Assembly (NCBI RefSeq): GCF_032062135.1
Contig: NC_092862.1
Location: 42,669,139-42,733,138, forward strand
Origin: Pyxicephalus adspersus
Taxonomy: Eukaryota > Chordata > Amphibia > Anura > Pyxicephalidae
Direction of reading: 5' to 3'
Length of the DNA: 64,000 bases
Shown here: one piece after another, positions 24,123 to 37,124 of the stretch
Position numbering within the stretch: position 1 is the stretch's first letter
Layout: each line of letters begins with the position of its first letter
The notes under the pieces: model-generated
Database searches by the model: none
What the model was told of the DNA's origin: nothing
The model's input: the letters and a program-made list of their open reading frames with translations, nothing else
Position numbers and translations under genes: made by a program

Positions 24123-24395
24123 GTCTAAGTACACTCATGCAATAATTGTCGTTGGAAATTATCTTTTACGTTCCTTTCCAACCACAAACGACTACACCGT
24201 TCTGCTGTATGGGGAGAGAAGGGGGGAGAATGACTGAGCGGCACCCCGCTGTGCTCTCCTCCCTTCAATTGCATTATACTCGTTCGTCGTCCGTGGATCC
24301 ATTTTCAACAAGCACTGTACACACGCCAAATTCTCGTCCGATATCAGCCCTGAGCAGATTATCAAAAACCATTGCACATGTGTACGTAGCCTTAG
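24123..24395 (+). mobile_element. MITE, GCAATAATTGTCGTTGG-type family
   Basis: Left end ctaagtacactcatgcaata followed by attgtcgttgg; right end attgcacatgtgtacgtagc then cttag. Inverted, the right end gives CTAAGGCTACGTACACATGTG, so the ends are imperfect inverted repeats. The interior has atggggagagaagg, gagcggcaccccgctg and gtcgtccgtggatcc. No transposase frame is present. Confidence 0.85.
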
Positions 24396-25230
24396 ATTTA
24401 TGTATTATTTACTCCCAGAATTTTAACACCGTACCTCTAGGCAGGAAGTTTAAACTTCCATGTTTTTGCATGCTAAAACCTTTACTTAAAGCTTAAACAT
24501 TTGACTCTTTTGAGAGTGTCAAATGCCTGCGCCCCCTGCTGTCATTGTTTCCGCCAATGGACCCCATCTTTACAACACAACTCTGATGGGAGGAACCACA
24601 GTTTGTTGCAGGGGACGCAAGCTTTGGACATTTGGAAATAATAGAAAAAATAAAAGTCCTTTGCCAAGTAAAACCTCCCACGCATGTTATTTTATTGTAA
24701 GTTTAGCTATTTGATTTAGTTCTTTTCTAATAATTGTAAGTTGTTTTTTTTTATCTGATTTTTAGTTTGGCCATAGGTCACTATTTTTAGTGATTGTCAA
24801 ATTTGCTTGTATTCTCCAGTCCATTACCTTTTATGAGAAGGCAGAATGCATGTTCAAAATCTTTGGATGAGACTTGACATTTTAGAAGCCTTGTCTGGAA
24901 GTAAGTTAGATATGGTGAAATGGCTTTTGCTAACTATATCTCCTGTGGAAGAATGTTTTTTCTTCTCCCTTATGATTCCACTTAAGGCTCAACGACTGCT
25001 AAGTTCAATTGTTAAAAGAAGCGAGATTGTTTAGCGTTTAGATCTTACCAGACAAGTGGGATTTGTTTCTTCCATTCCACTTATCAAAAAGTTTAACCAT
25101 TTGCCCCCATATTTCTAATTGTAAACCTTTTAGTACCAAAGAACAGAGTTTCTGCAGGGTTGCAGAGATTAAGTGTTCATGATGAGTAAAATGTCTGCTA
25201 GAAATGTTGCTTTTTTGTATAACACACATA

Positions 25231-25246
25231 TTCTGTTACATTTCAG
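25231..25246 (+). other. CDH2: Splice acceptor of CDH2 exon 2
   Basis: The tract ttctgttacatttcag is pyrimidine-rich and ends in AG directly before the first codon (GGA) of the exon. The upstream sequence is also T-rich. It is the only acceptor that preserves the cadherin reading frame. Confidence 0.88.
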
Positions 25247-25358
25247 GGACCAGCTGAAGCACTGGGGCAATCCAGTTTATGCAAGACAGGATTTTTGGAG
25301 GACGTTTATCACGCTAGTGTCCCCAGAAGCGTACGTGAAGGGCAGCCTCTTCTAAATG
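25247..25358 (+). CDS. CDH2: N-cadherin (CDH2) exon 2, internal coding exon
   Basis: This 112-base exon lies between a pyrimidine-rich acceptor ending in tttcag and a donor reading gtaagg. It opens in phase 0, encodes 37 residues and leaves one G of a split codon (phase 1). The peptide contains [11 protein letters not shown] and ends in EGQPLLN. These are hallmarks of the N-cadherin prodomain start; human CDH2 has LCKTGFPEDVY and EGQPLLN followed by Val, which fits the split G codon. R-cadherin (CDH4) and E-cadherin differ clearly at these positions. By family knowledge the first few residues end the signal peptide and the rest starts the prodomain, which furin-type proteases remove before the calcium-dependent adhesion molecule becomes active at the cell surface. 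Exon 2 of classical cadherins is usually about 112-115 bp, so the length fits. Exon 1 and exon 3 are outside the window. The frame is open and shows no damage. Confidence 0.93.
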
Positions 25359-25364
25359 GTAAGG
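25357..25364 (+). other. CDH2: Splice donor of CDH2 exon 2
   Basis: The boundary reads TG|GTAAGG, a near-consensus donor. The exon stops after the first base of a codon, which agrees with the Val codon that begins exon 3 in other N-cadherins. Confidence 0.88.
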
Positions 25365-26164
25365 TTACCAGCATGCACCTATATATTATATTGGTTAATT
25401 TTATTGTCTTTGCAAATATATTTGTTGTATATATTTTCCCTTGAATGATTGAACTATTCAACCTTTTGTATCGTACATTTTAGTTTTAATTAGCAACTGT
25501 GGATTTATCCTACAGTTTGCTCTGGGCAGTATTTAAACTACCAATGTATATTCTGTACTTTTCTTTTAGGTATGATTGCCCTCCAGGTCCTTAATATTCA
25601 TTTTTGTTACAGTTTAGACCTGATTAGAGTTTAGTTGTTGTTTGCTAAAATGACCTGAAAGGCACCTGTAGTCAGGTCAACTAAAGTCATAAACCAGTGG
25701 TGGGTCAACATAAGGTTTTGATGTAAAGATCATTGGTTTCTCTATTTAATACACTATATTTATATGAAACTAAAAATATGCATACCGGTATGCAAGATCC
25801 AATAATTAGACACAGTGATGTTAATAAAATACTAAAATGAATGTCTATAATTGTGCTTTATATATCAATAATGTCAATAATGGAATTACAGCAACTGCAG
25901 CCAGTATTTATGTGCGGTATTTGTAGAAGAAACATGACACACGTCCCCAAAGCTGAACTCACTGTGCTACTCTCAGGGCGTATTGGAAGCTGCAGTAAGT
26001 CAGATAGAGGTTCTTTTATTCCCATTTCCAAGCTTTATGAATTCTATCCCTTTGCTTACCAGCCTTACTGTCTTTGGCCCAACCCTTTCATTCATTGGGT
26101 TTTTATTCTTTCGATCATGTAGGCTCAACATCCCCCATAGTATGTAAATGCAGCACCTCACCTT

Positions 26165-26415
26165 CTTAACATGGGGGAACCCTTTAAAAAACTTGCAGAT
26201 CTCAAGGAACCCTTGGAAATATTTATAGTATATCTAGTCCATTGTATATTAGTCTGGTGGTCAATGAGATTCATGCGTCTTATATTGTTAACAAGTGAAA
26301 AGATTACCAGCTTTATAGATAGTAGAATAGATCATTGGTGTTAACAATACCTGACCTGAACGGCACAAATTACTCATCGCTCAAGGAACCCCTAGTAACC
26401 TTTGGAGAACCCTGA
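26165..26415 (+). mobile_element. hAT-like repeat, copy 3
   Basis: Contains gggggaaccctt, ctggtggtcaatgag, gatcattggtgttaacaa, gacctgaacggcacaaatta, gctcaaggaacccctagta and ctttggagaaccctg, in the same order as the copies at 7885 and 34646. Terminal bases are lost. Confidence 0.65.
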
Positions 26416-26419
26416 ATAA

Positions 26420-27880
26420 GAAACTTTCTAGACCCACTCCTTTAAATTGACATCCACCCATCAAAGCATTTTGATGCTTGCATACCTCAAGAGCCAACCC
26501 ACTGCTTTTTGCACAAGACGTGCTCAAAAAGCTATGTACAACACCCTGTTTGTCCCCTCCCACCAGTCATTGAATTGATAAGCACAGAGACCCAGTGATG
26601 GCATAAGGTATGTAATGGGAACAGAATGGTTTCACTTAAACATGTTGATGAAAGTAAAACGTAGATGCCCGGGAAGCCAAAACATATTCATTGAACGTAA
26701 GCATTAAATTGTCACTTGCAACTGCAACCAGCTTGCATTTCTATAGTAAACATCAACCAAGCAGACTGAAAAAAAGCTTTTCCACAGCATCACCATCTGC
26801 GTTTGAGTTACTTTCCTATACTGTGTAGGTAAATGCTAAATTCACAGGATTTGCTGTAGGTCCTTTATAGCTTATTTTTATGGCAGATCTATTTTATTAG
26901 TTATAAAACAGACATATGTAAGACAAGGTGGTACAGAAAATGATTTATTTTTCTTTAGAATAGTTCCCCATCTGTGTTCATGTTTTGTGTGATATTTTAG
27001 GAACATGTTTGTGTACTATACAGAATAATGTTAATTGTATGCTAAAGTACTGCAATCGGCCATTTCACAAGTTGCACTTTTGACCAACTGCAGCCAATTA
27101 TCTTCTCCTTTTGAGATTATTAAGTCATGAGTCCAGTATAAATAAATAACAAGTATAGGAATTACTTTGAGTTGATATTAATAACTTAGCATTAAGCTAT
27201 ACATACTTGAAAGTCTTCAGTTGCAACACAATTTTTTCTTCAGCAGTTTTGCTTTTTCATTTCACTCAGGAAAACAATATTTGGTCTGATGTGAAAATAT
27301 ACAGCCTTATTTTCATAATGAGCTTTTTACACACTCTAATGAACAAAGCATGATAAAATAAAATAAGCAAAAAATATGCGAGAAGTGCAGATACAATATT
27401 AGGAAAAGTTTAACTGTTTAATAATGTGCTAAGCTATTCAAAGCACAGAACATTCTGATACATATGTTCATAAATTGTGGCTGAAAATACCTGTATGTGA
27501 TAGTTTCAGTGGCATTACAGGCAGTGCTCTTCTGCCCTATGCACAGAGGAGGGACAAGCAGGAAGCTCCCACTTCATCCTTATCATAGTAAAGAATAGCG
27601 GTCATTAGCAGTCTTTTGTTTAGCAATCCAGCATATTACATCACCAAACAGCATCAGGGCACAGCTGTTCTAACGCCAGTTTCTAAAGTTGCATGTGTGT
27701 CTCTTCATATGTAAAAGGGCTGTATAACGTGCATTAAAAATTGTCATATGTTAAATATAATCCATCATTTATTTGTGTTCTTATGTCTTAAAGTTTATAG
27801 TTTTGTAAAATATAATCTATACATTAAGTGATACTCCTGTGTTTATTATCTCCTGCAACTCTCGCAGCCAACTACAGCAG
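26420..27880. other. Intronic sequence, no gene seen
   Basis: AT-rich unique DNA. No exon, RNA gene or transposon end recognised. Confidence 0.45.
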
Positions 27881-27884
27881 GTTA

Positions 27885-28095
27885 GATAAAAATTCCAGGC
27901 ACAGCTTGCTTGGGTGACTTATTGGTTGCAGAAAAGGGGTTCCTGAGAAAGCTGTGCCATCAGCAGGACAGAAAATCAATCAGGAATAATTTTTCTAATT
28001 GACTTTATAAACAGCCAATTAGAGCAGTTCAATTTACCAGGGGCCTTGTGACATAATTGTTGCTAGGAAGATCTTTCTGATCCCAGGAGTTGTTT
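27885..28095 (+). repeat. Dispersed repeat, 'GTTCCTGA-AAAGCTGTG' family, copy 1
   Basis: Contains gttcctgagaaagctgtg, catcagcaggacagaaaatc, aatcaggaata and acagccaattag, closely paralleled at 62150-62400 (gttcctgataaagctgtg, catcagcagggcagaaagtc). Both copies continue to a shared 'gagttgtttcctcctttggg / gagttgtttattcctctggg' part. Class unknown. Confidence 0.7.
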
Positions 28096-28099
28096 CCTC

Positions 28100-31000
28100 C
28101 TTTGGGTCTACTTTAGGGTAGATAATAAACATAAAATATTGCAAATGGGACATATGGGTGAGTGCTGAATGCCAAAAAGGAACAAAAAAAATGTAGCTTA
28201 TATTTGTAACATGATAGCAAGGTACATTGTATTTCCAGTAAAAATTGATTGCTTTAATCTATTTCAGGTGCAGGTACTCTTTAGGATATTGTGCAAAGTT
28301 ATCCTTTTAACCTTACTTTTCTGTTGCCTGGCACAACAAAGAAAGGACAGGAGCAGCACTCTCATTGGCTGCTGTTTGTTAGGTGCTCTTTCCACCGACT
28401 TACATTACTTTGTCTAGTGGACAAGCATAAAACGGGGCAGCGCTTAATTGGCTGGTCAGTGGATTCATGGCGGTTATACCAGCCAATCAATCAATATCAG
28501 AAAAGTATAGATTGTTTACCTGGTTGTGCATCCATCTACCAGTCAGTCCATGGTCAGCATTATTCTAGCTTTGACTTGGAGCATAATGCTTTTTAAAGTT
28601 TCTTTCTAAGACAGCTGAATCAAACATTGCACTACTTAGAATGTTGATTAATGCCATGTTTGATTAGTTCATTTGTAAACTAACAGAAGTTTTTTTTTTG
28701 TGCTGTGAAGGTTTCCTTATGCTTTGTGTTATGCAAACACATCTTACACTTATTTTGTGTGCAAGATTGTTGCTGCTTAGTTAATTTAGATGTAGTCAAG
28801 CTGATAAAAAGGTTCAGTTTCCAGTGCTTTGAAGTAGATTATGAGGACCAATCTCTCTTCCTTGTGTTTCCTATCTTGCATATAAATCTCACTAGATGGA
28901 TTGAGAAGGTGCCAGAGGAATGGATTCTTGAAACAAAAAGCTATAGACTTGATTTACCTTGACTGTGTATAGCTATAGCTCACAGTAATGATATTTTCAC
29001 ATAGCATTTTGCATTTTTCAACTGTAATTGAAAGTTAAATGCAGGAGGAAATGATGAACGGAGATGTTTTTTGAATTAAGGTACTCTGTTCCTCTACTGC
29101 TTTAATCGCTTAATGCATAAATTTATAAAAGGTGATGTGTTTAGGAAAAGAACTGAATGCAAAATAAGGCCGGATCTGTCAGGTTTTTAGGGAATTAAAG
29201 ATAGCTAATTCCAGCCTAATGCAATAGTCTGTCCTAATTTAGATTGCACTTCGTCCACATTAGTAGACAGAGCACATTTCTTTTTTTGTCAATTACCAAT
29301 TCGTTTTAATTAGTCAACAGTATGCAAGTGCACTTCTTTGTAATAAGGACTGTTAATGGTTTAGCAGGAACTTTGATTTACAATTACATGTTTAGGGTCT
29401 GCTTTACTGAAACTATAATTAGTCTTAAAGTAACCCTTTACATGCAATAAATGAAAGTAACTAATAGTAATATCTGTATCAGTAGCTGTGGTGTTATATT
29501 AAAATCCTTCAGTGTATTGTTTATGTCCTGCAAAACTCAAGGCCATATAGATAATGGTTTGACCAGACTTTTTGCAAGAAAAATGATATTATTTCTACAT
29601 AAATGTTACCATTTTTTATTCACCCCATTTATAAATATGATGAACAGCTAAAAAATGCCAATTTTTTAGCTTGATCTTAACTCTTCTGTTATCAGGTTAG
29701 AATGCCATAGAGAACAGGTAGGTGGTGTTATTATTCAAACACAACCACTTTGCCACTTGTGCTGCTTAGCATGAGGCTGGTAGGTGACCAAAATGTAAAT
29801 CTATGGCCACTTATTGCAGTGTCCAAAAGCTGCTGGAAAATGTGCTGATCAGTACTCTGTTAATGTACCACTTTTAGAAGCCTGTTTGTTTTATAATAAT
29901 GGTGTTATAAAAATAACAAGAAGGTTTCTAAAAAGATAAAACAAACAATGTGGAAGACAAATTCTATTCTCTACGTTTTTAATAATGTGCCCCAAATTCT
30001 AGGGTATAGGCAGTAGCAGCCGTGTAGTAATATTAGAACCATATTAGAGCACAGAAACACAAGAAATATTGACTGTTGTGTTAGCCAATTTCTTTATTTT
30101 TTAACATTTTATCATAGTACAACTTTGGTTCTACTTCCGATCATATTAAACTTTTTATTTTTATAATCAGATTCTTCTTTTTGCATCCTGCAAAGCCAGC
30201 ATTTCATTCTAACAGACATTAATCCCTAAGAGAAAATTAGGCATTGTATTTGGGCCTATTCTTTGCTCATAAAAAAATTGTTTGCTAAAGTGCAAAACTT
30301 GTGCCAACCCTCCGGAGAACGGCTCTATACCGATCAGTGGTCTTGTAGTGCAAACACCCAGTTAATTTGCAGCAGCTACAAGTCAGTTCTAATTCCAGCT
30401 TGCTTCTCTGAATTGTCAGTAATCTTCATTGTTGCTTGGAAGCAGGGCTGAGCAAAAGATAACCAACTAATTAAATCATTTTTAAAATAGAATTGCCACC
30501 AGCAACTGAATTTAAATAAAGGAAGAACAGTTCAAGTTTTGTTCAGGCAAAAATTACTTTATACAGGCGTTAAATATCCCTGCAAAGTGTCATTCGTTTA
30601 ACAAAAAAGTATTTTTGGAAATACAGCAAGGTGCACCTGTAATACTGGTTTAAACCAATAGTCTGTTACCTATAAAAGCGGGTGCCTCATGCAGTTTCAG
30701 CTTTCTTCTAGAACACCATGGGATCCCCAAAACACAGGGTGCACTAATATGCTAATGCTAAAAAAAATCTAGGAAGTAGGTAATTGGCTTCACCCCATTA
30801 TTTTAACCCGCTCTGTTGGTTCGCAAGGCCACCTATCAAGAAGAAGTGTTATCTTCCTAGATAAAATTCCTAAATAAAATATCAGTATTCAAGCCCCCAC
30901 TTTTTAAGGCTCCCAAGGATGCTCTAGAAGAAAAAAGGGAATTACATTCAATCATTGTAAACTTACTGCTATTGCATGCACTTGGCATATTACTAAGTTC

Positions 31001-31510
31001 TACATCAGTACAAGTTTGCTTACATTTTTAGAATCTTGATTTCTTTTGAAAAAAATGAATATTGAATTTTATAAATATTCTACTTATATTGGGTAAAATT
31101 TGGTTACTTAGGGAACTGTGTTATGACCACCGCCACAGGCTCACTTCTTTTTTAAAGGCAGTGTCGACAAAAGTAACTAACTTTATAAATCATATTTATC
31201 ATCACCTTTCTTGCTATTACTGTCCTTTCAAGTGTCCATTTTGGCCAGAAGCAAATAATTACATTTTGCTTATCACCCTGGTGGGACTGAAGATGCTTCT
31301 TTGGAATCACTGTCAGAGCATAGATGTCGAGTTTCACAAAAAAAGAACATTTTCTACTGATAGTTAAGGATCTTATGAAAACATAAGGGGTCAAGAATGA
31401 ATAACATGTCTTCAGCGGCAAGACAAAGCTGATAAGGCCCAGCTATACCCTTTATGGTGGGCACTATCTCAAATCCTTGTGTTGTTAAAAAAATGATGAC
31501 CTCCTGGAGA
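28100..31510. other. Intronic sequence, no gene seen
   Basis: No recognised gene. The part near 28290-28560 is richer in GC and may be an old repeat. No RNA polymerase III A/B box pair was found. Confidence 0.4.
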
Positions 31511-31519
31511 ATCTACACA

Positions 31520-32012
31520 TCAGAAAGTTCCATCGGAGTTGGAGGCCAGTATTAGGTGCCATGAAGCAGCTGGTTGGAGAATCCACAGAGCACAGCGAAG
31601 ATCAGGCATTTCATACTCCTTGAAGAGTATTGGATGTTGCAGGGTTTTGGACTGCAGAGAACTAACAATCTGAGCCAGCACCTTCCAGAATGGTCTTCTC
31701 TTGCAGGTGCCCTTTGAGACTTCCCAGGCAACAATGTCAATTTGAGGATAAATGTACTTTAACTGTAGTAATTCTTTTCTGACGCCTTCTTCCCTTTCAT
31801 ATTAGGATTTACTTACCTACATCACCAGTACTCAGCATGAAGCAGTCTTTGGTGCTCTTATCTTCTAGGTAATCAGAGTGACAAGTAAAATATTTGACTG
31901 TTCCCGGAAGGGTGAAGGGGGATAGTAAGAAATCAGTGTGTACTCTGTATATGACAGTCCCTGGGGTGCATAGAGGCACTTTTATGTCTCTGCAAGCACT
32001 TTTATGTGCCTT
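31520..32012 (-). other. Protein-like minus-strand stretch of unknown nature
   Basis: Two abutting minus-strand frames (32012-31809 and 31801-31520) read like ordinary protein, including TVKYFTCHSDYLEDKSTKD in the first and KRRPFWKVLAQIVSS in the second. A GTAAGT donor-like word lies at the join (31817-31812). Neither has a start codon in a clear context, and I recognise no family. Frame lengths alone are within chance for this window. It could be a decayed retrocopy, an exon of an unknown antisense gene, or nothing. Confidence 0.2.
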
Positions 32013-32119
32013 TCAGCTTGTATCTCATATCGTTAATACCTGATTGGCTCTGAGATATTTTACAAGATTTGCAGATCTGAAACTAGGTATGTTAGAGAAG
32101 AAGAAGAAGAAAAAAAAAT

Positions 32120-34640
32120 TAGTTATAAAACAAGTGATTAGCTGCTGTACATGCAAATGTACAATCCATCACTGAAGGTTTTTTTCTACATGCAGTACAT
32201 TTAATTATCCCATCATTATAGAGAACTATCGTTGCCAAAAAATATTTTCTGCTTATTCATCTGAATACAAATGGCACAAGACAGTCGCAGTTTCTTGGCA
32301 CTTCCTTCACCATCATGAAAAAATGAAGGGCAAAGTATTCCCTTGAACTTCCTGCTGCAAGAGATGTATGGTTTCTGTGTGCGCAGATTCTTGTGAGAGC
32401 ACGTTCTGTTTCCCACTGCTGCTGGGCTAATTGGTTAGTAGCCTTTCCTTACAGAAAGCTTTATTCAATCATAATTTGCATTTCCTCCACTGTAGGGACC
32501 GAACAGTAACAAATTCATTTTTCGTGTGAAGGGTGAATTTCTGTTACTACCAAAATGTGTAAAGAATAAAACTCTATTCAGCAAAGAACAAATCTCTTTT
32601 CAAGATGCTACAGTTGCCACGGCCTACCTAAAAAATCCCTTCCATGGTTTCTTTTAGTGTTCCCATGCTAACTATCTTTATATAAAGAAAAAAAGACGCC
32701 TAAACTTAAGTTTCTAAGAAGAAGAATTCAAGAAACACCGCTATAGCTGCCCCTAATGCCCAACGCATACGGCTTGATAACCATTTAAAATGTTCACAGT
32801 TCAATGTATCTGGCGTAGGTAGGGTTGGAGTCTCCATGCTTAAAAAAGGAGACTTTTAGTATTAGGGATGATAATCATGTACACATTTTTTTTTCCTTCA
32901 TTCATATATTATGTGCTGTTCTTTGCATTGTTGAAAATAAAACTGGCAAATGTTCTACTTTACTGAAAGGAATGGTAATTAATTGTCCAGGCTGTATTAT
33001 CTTGTTTTGACTTTCTTCGAATTGCTTTCTTGTGTTATCTCAATGTTAATGTTATGGCACACTTCTGTTGGTAGTTGGAATAAACTATCTGACACAGCCA
33101 GCTGTAAATTGCCAGAATGTGTTTTGGTGCATTATATAATTTTTTTTTTAAGGATGTCAATATTACAACAAGGTAATCTACAATTAAAAACATGTCAATG
33201 GTTTACAACAATAACTCAGAATGTCCAGAGACTGTAATATTGAAGAGAAGGGAAAAGGGAGTTCAATACAAACACAAAGGATTCAGTTCTGAAGTCCAAG
33301 GTCTGTACGTATATAAGAATAGGTTGCAAAGTTTGTTTGTGGGCTCTTGTCATAAAAAGTAGGACAATGTAGATAGAATTCAAAGTGTATTTTGCTGGTT
33401 AAGAAAAAAAAACATTAAGGTGGAAGGAAGCTATTTGTACTTGAGTTATGGCTTTAAAAAAGGAAAAGTATTATTAATTTTTATCATACAAAAGAATCTA
33501 CCATCAGTTGTTTTCAACTCATAAAGGGGTTAATATGACTTCTGAACAGTCAGATTGTCTCATGGGGCACACTTAGTCATTTCCTGTAACTGTGTCCCAT
33601 GGCTGTAACATTTCATGACTATTAAAACAGATGCAATTTTGCAAAGTGTGTTAAAATTGCAGAATTAGATATTCTAAAATTAGAGGGGTTTTTTTTGCTT
33701 GTTGGCTCATTTAGGCGACCAAAGGAAATAATAAATACGTGTGATCCCTGCACTTTTCTAGTACTTCCCTTTGAGTTTCTGTTGTGTAAGCCATCAAGTT
33801 TTGTCCATTCACCTATGAATACAATTTAAGAATGTTCTGGTATGTTCTATGATGGTACAGCCTACAAAGTTGTCAGTTTTGGATTTCACTTTAGCAATGT
33901 AGGCCTGCGTCAGTGAGAGGTAGTAAATGTGAGGTACATTATCATATTGTAAATTTTTCTATCTGCAAAGGAGAATAAAAATATTGCCAAAAGTGTTCCG
34001 AAACAGTCTTTGGCTTATCTGTACTTCCAAATATCAGGTGGGTGTTAAGCTTTTCTCTATAATGCTAGGTCAGATATTTAATGGATTTGTATATTCCTCA
34101 TCCATTTGAAGTCTTGTCTGGTCTAGGACTAATGTGACAAAGCAGGAACTTAAATGGTGCTCCGTATACAAGCCAGCTATTGTCCAATTAGGTCTAAGGC
34201 AACACATTGACTTTGCATACCATAAATTGACAATGTTGTAAATCCTTCATCTTGTTATCACTAAAAAGGAGTTTTTTGTAAAACCTGAAAAGGAATATGA
34301 GACAAGTCGCCTGTAAAAAGTTTTAAAGTCATTGCAGACTTGCAGTTGTATGCAGCCACTTTGTTTATATGTGGTTCCGGTAAATCGCAGTGCGGTTCCT
34401 GGAAGTGACAAGTTGCCTATGACCACTCACTTCCTTTTCTGCATTTGTGTCAGAAAGAGTAATGCATGCAAAAGCATTACCTGCAGTGTGCTTCACCTGG
34501 GCAGCAGTATGCCATGCGTCTGAAAGTGGTTGATTTTCCACCACGAGCGTGAATTGAGTCTTAATATGGCTTTGATTTGTTCTATGGGCAATCTGTCAAC
34601 TTTTGTGCTTTTTGTTTTTTGGACACTTAAACCTAAACTC
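32120..34640. other. Intronic sequence, no gene seen
   Basis: AT-rich unique DNA with a short GAA run near 32098-32110. Nothing else recognised. Confidence 0.45.
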
Positions 34641-34645
34641 TAACA

Positions 34646-34844
34646 CAGTGTTTCTCAATCTTTGTAACATGGAGGAAGCCTTGAAATAACTTTCAGGTTT
34701 TGGGGAAGATTGGTGGCCATTGGGAAGAATGCCTTACATTATTGGCTATTGTCACCCTTACAGATAGGCAAAAAGATTATTGGTGTCATTTACATTAACC
34801 TGGGAGTCAGCAACCTTTGGAGCAACCCTGGTTGGGAAACACTG
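34646..34844 (+). mobile_element. hAT-like non-autonomous element, copy 4 (best preserved)
   Basis: Begins CAGTGTTTCTCAATC and ends GTTGGGAAACACTG; the inverted right end CAGTGTTTCCCAAC matches the left at 12 of 13 leading positions, typical of hAT termini. The interior has aacatggaggaagccttgaa, gtcacccttacagatag and ttggtgtcattta. The flanking 8 bases (ctctaaca / ctccagac) match only partly, so a target duplication is not proven. Length is 199 bp with no coding capacity. Confidence 0.85.
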
Positions 34845-36509
34845 CTCCAGACAGATATAAAAGAACACTACTTAAATCAGTCATGCACTGATTTAAAAAT
34901 AGATCTGTTTTTGCATGTAAAAATAGAATTAGCAGTTTAAACTTTCTTGATATTAGCATCCTGTGATTTGGAAGAAGGGAGCAGCACATCAGATTCAGTC
35001 TTGGCTTCAATGCTTTGCAGGCTTCATTGATATACTTCTTTGTTTGCCATTGTTGGGCTGGGGTGGGTCTTGGGCCAGGCTGTTTTGCTTAGCTGCAGTA
35101 CAGACAGAAGAAAGGCCCCGATCTTGGCTGTCTTATCTGGCAGGATTTTGTGGATAACAAGACTAAACATTTCCTTGCCTGGAAAAACAGTTAACAAGCA
35201 TATGTTTAAGTTGTATATTTACCTGTTGGCTTAGAGTTCAGCTTTATTTCTTACATGTTTGCATTTTATACAGTGTTCAGAATGAAGCTGACCTTATTTT
35301 TTGAAACAGCTTCCACGTTTTTACAAACTGTAATTATAAGGGAACTGTAAAGTTTGTAAAGTTTGTTTTGAATAAACTTCTGAACTTTTGTAAAGTTAGA
35401 TCTCAGATGCTTATTTTTACCTACAGAAACTGTATATCTGCACAGAGTACTGAAAATTCCTTACCATTGAAATGGTAATTTCAGCCAGGTCTTTCCTGAC
35501 GCTTAGAGCACTCCTGCTTATTTCTAGTGTTCTCATTTATTCAACAATCTGTCAGTGTGATATTTGCATACAGGCTGTCAGGTGAATTTTGTTTGCATGT
35601 ATAATCAATAGACGCTAAAAATCTGATGTCAAAAAATGTTATGAAAAAGACACAAACAAAAACTAACTACCAGAGCTAAAAATAGATCTCGTTATAGTGT
35701 ACAGCTTGTTTGGATTAAGGGGTAGGAGCTACCTGTTCATTGAATGTTACAAGTGCATTCATTAAAACTGAGACACACATTCTGTTTTTTAGACAAATGT
35801 ATAAGTAAATATACAAACAAAAATATATAATTCTGCATTCCAAACTGATCAGTGGATTGTTTTTAAACATCAGTCCTGCAATCCAACCATTAGATGTGTT
35901 TTAGCTGTCAAATTCATCTAAGTGGATGGGACTGTGCTGTGAGTAATATGCATGATGAAAGTTAATTTGTAAATGGAAATTCTCTTGGGTATGTATACAG
36001 CAAACTTATAAAGAGACAGTCATATTCTCTGGCGCTGTTGTACTCAGAATAAGTTTGGAACAGCTGGTAAAATAGGTCTTAAGGTGTCCCCATAGTAATC
36101 AGCCTATCGATGCACATTGACAGTTTTCATAAAACCTCTAGTGAAACATAGCTCATACTATAATAGCCATGACGTTTTCTAATCATTTCACAGACCTTGG
36201 CAATACAAGATGAGCATATGCTAAAGAAATGCATAAATAAAGGTTCCCTTTTGAAAAAAAAAAGTCATAAACATCAACAATTGGAATGTAAATCCAACTA
36301 ATTTTATCTAGAATATTTGTCTTTTTCTGTAAAACTTAAGTTTGTCCAACCATATTCTGCACCCACAGCATCCCATCGGTCCTTTAATGTATGGAGTGGC
36401 TTCACAGACTAAGAAGAAGGCATCTGGTGGGAGTGGTGGGGACAAGTTCAGTTTTTACAGGAAAAGTAAAGATTTGTTATTATCTCATATGTTATAGTTG
36501 CTTATTGTT

Positions 36510-36580
36510 TTTGGTAACCCCTGAAGAAGCCCAGTTGGCGAAACGTGCCAAGACTAAGACCTTTATTTTTTCACCTTTGA
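36510..36580 (+). repeat. 'CCTGAAGAAGC..GAAACG' repeat motif
   Basis: Reads acccctgaagaagcccagtt, then ggcgaaacgtgcc. The combination of cctgaagaag and gaaacg at short spacing is shared with 43225-43275 (reverse), 52200-52260 and 52415-52465 (reverse). It looks like the recognisable core of an old dispersed repeat. Confidence 0.55.
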
Positions 36581-37124
36581 GTCACAGCTTATGACAAATA
36601 CCTCATTTTAGGAAACCTTTGTCTAGTAATCAAGCTGATTCCCAATTACTTGGGGAATCATCTCTGTAACGTGAATTGTATTGGCAACCATCTATCTATT
36701 TGGAAAGGTAGCAATTTTGAAGTCTAATGTAGTTTGATGAATATGAAAATTTTTTGCCAAAAACAAAACTCCTCTTTCTCTCACTTTCTTTATTTAAAAA
36801 TCTCTAACTGGGGTTGGCATAAACCTATACCTCTTAATAGTCATGAACCTACCCCACTCCTATTCCCAGATTTAAAGCTTTACGCCAGTGAGCCTTTTAT
36901 ATTTTTGTACGCTTTTCTTGTACAGCAGGAGTTTAGCAATTTTGAATTTTTAGAGAGATTTGAGTACCTTATTCCTCACTCCTACAAACTTCTTCACAGC
37001 CACATTTGAGATGGACGACGGTCAACCAAAGCTGCCTGCCTTGTGCTGCCATGCAGCTGCTCCTTTTCTAATGTCATTATATTGAAAGCAGAACCACTGA
37101 TGAGAACATTGAGGAGCAACTATA

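Larger units (their letters stand above)
1..25246 (+). other. CDH2: CDH2 intron 1 (3' part)
   Basis: Everything before exon 2 is non-coding on both strands apart from transposon remains. No signal-peptide exon (exon 1) and no GC-rich promoter is visible, so the intron runs off the left edge and is longer than 25 kb. It carries the microsatellites, minisatellite, hAT-like, mariner, LINE-tail and MITE copies listed separately. Long first introns are normal for CDH2. Confidence 0.85.

Noticed and set aside
30660..30720. tataaaag followed by GC-balanced sequence, possible promoter
   Set aside because: No CpG island, no downstream exon and no other core element; a TATA word is expected often in AT-rich DNA.
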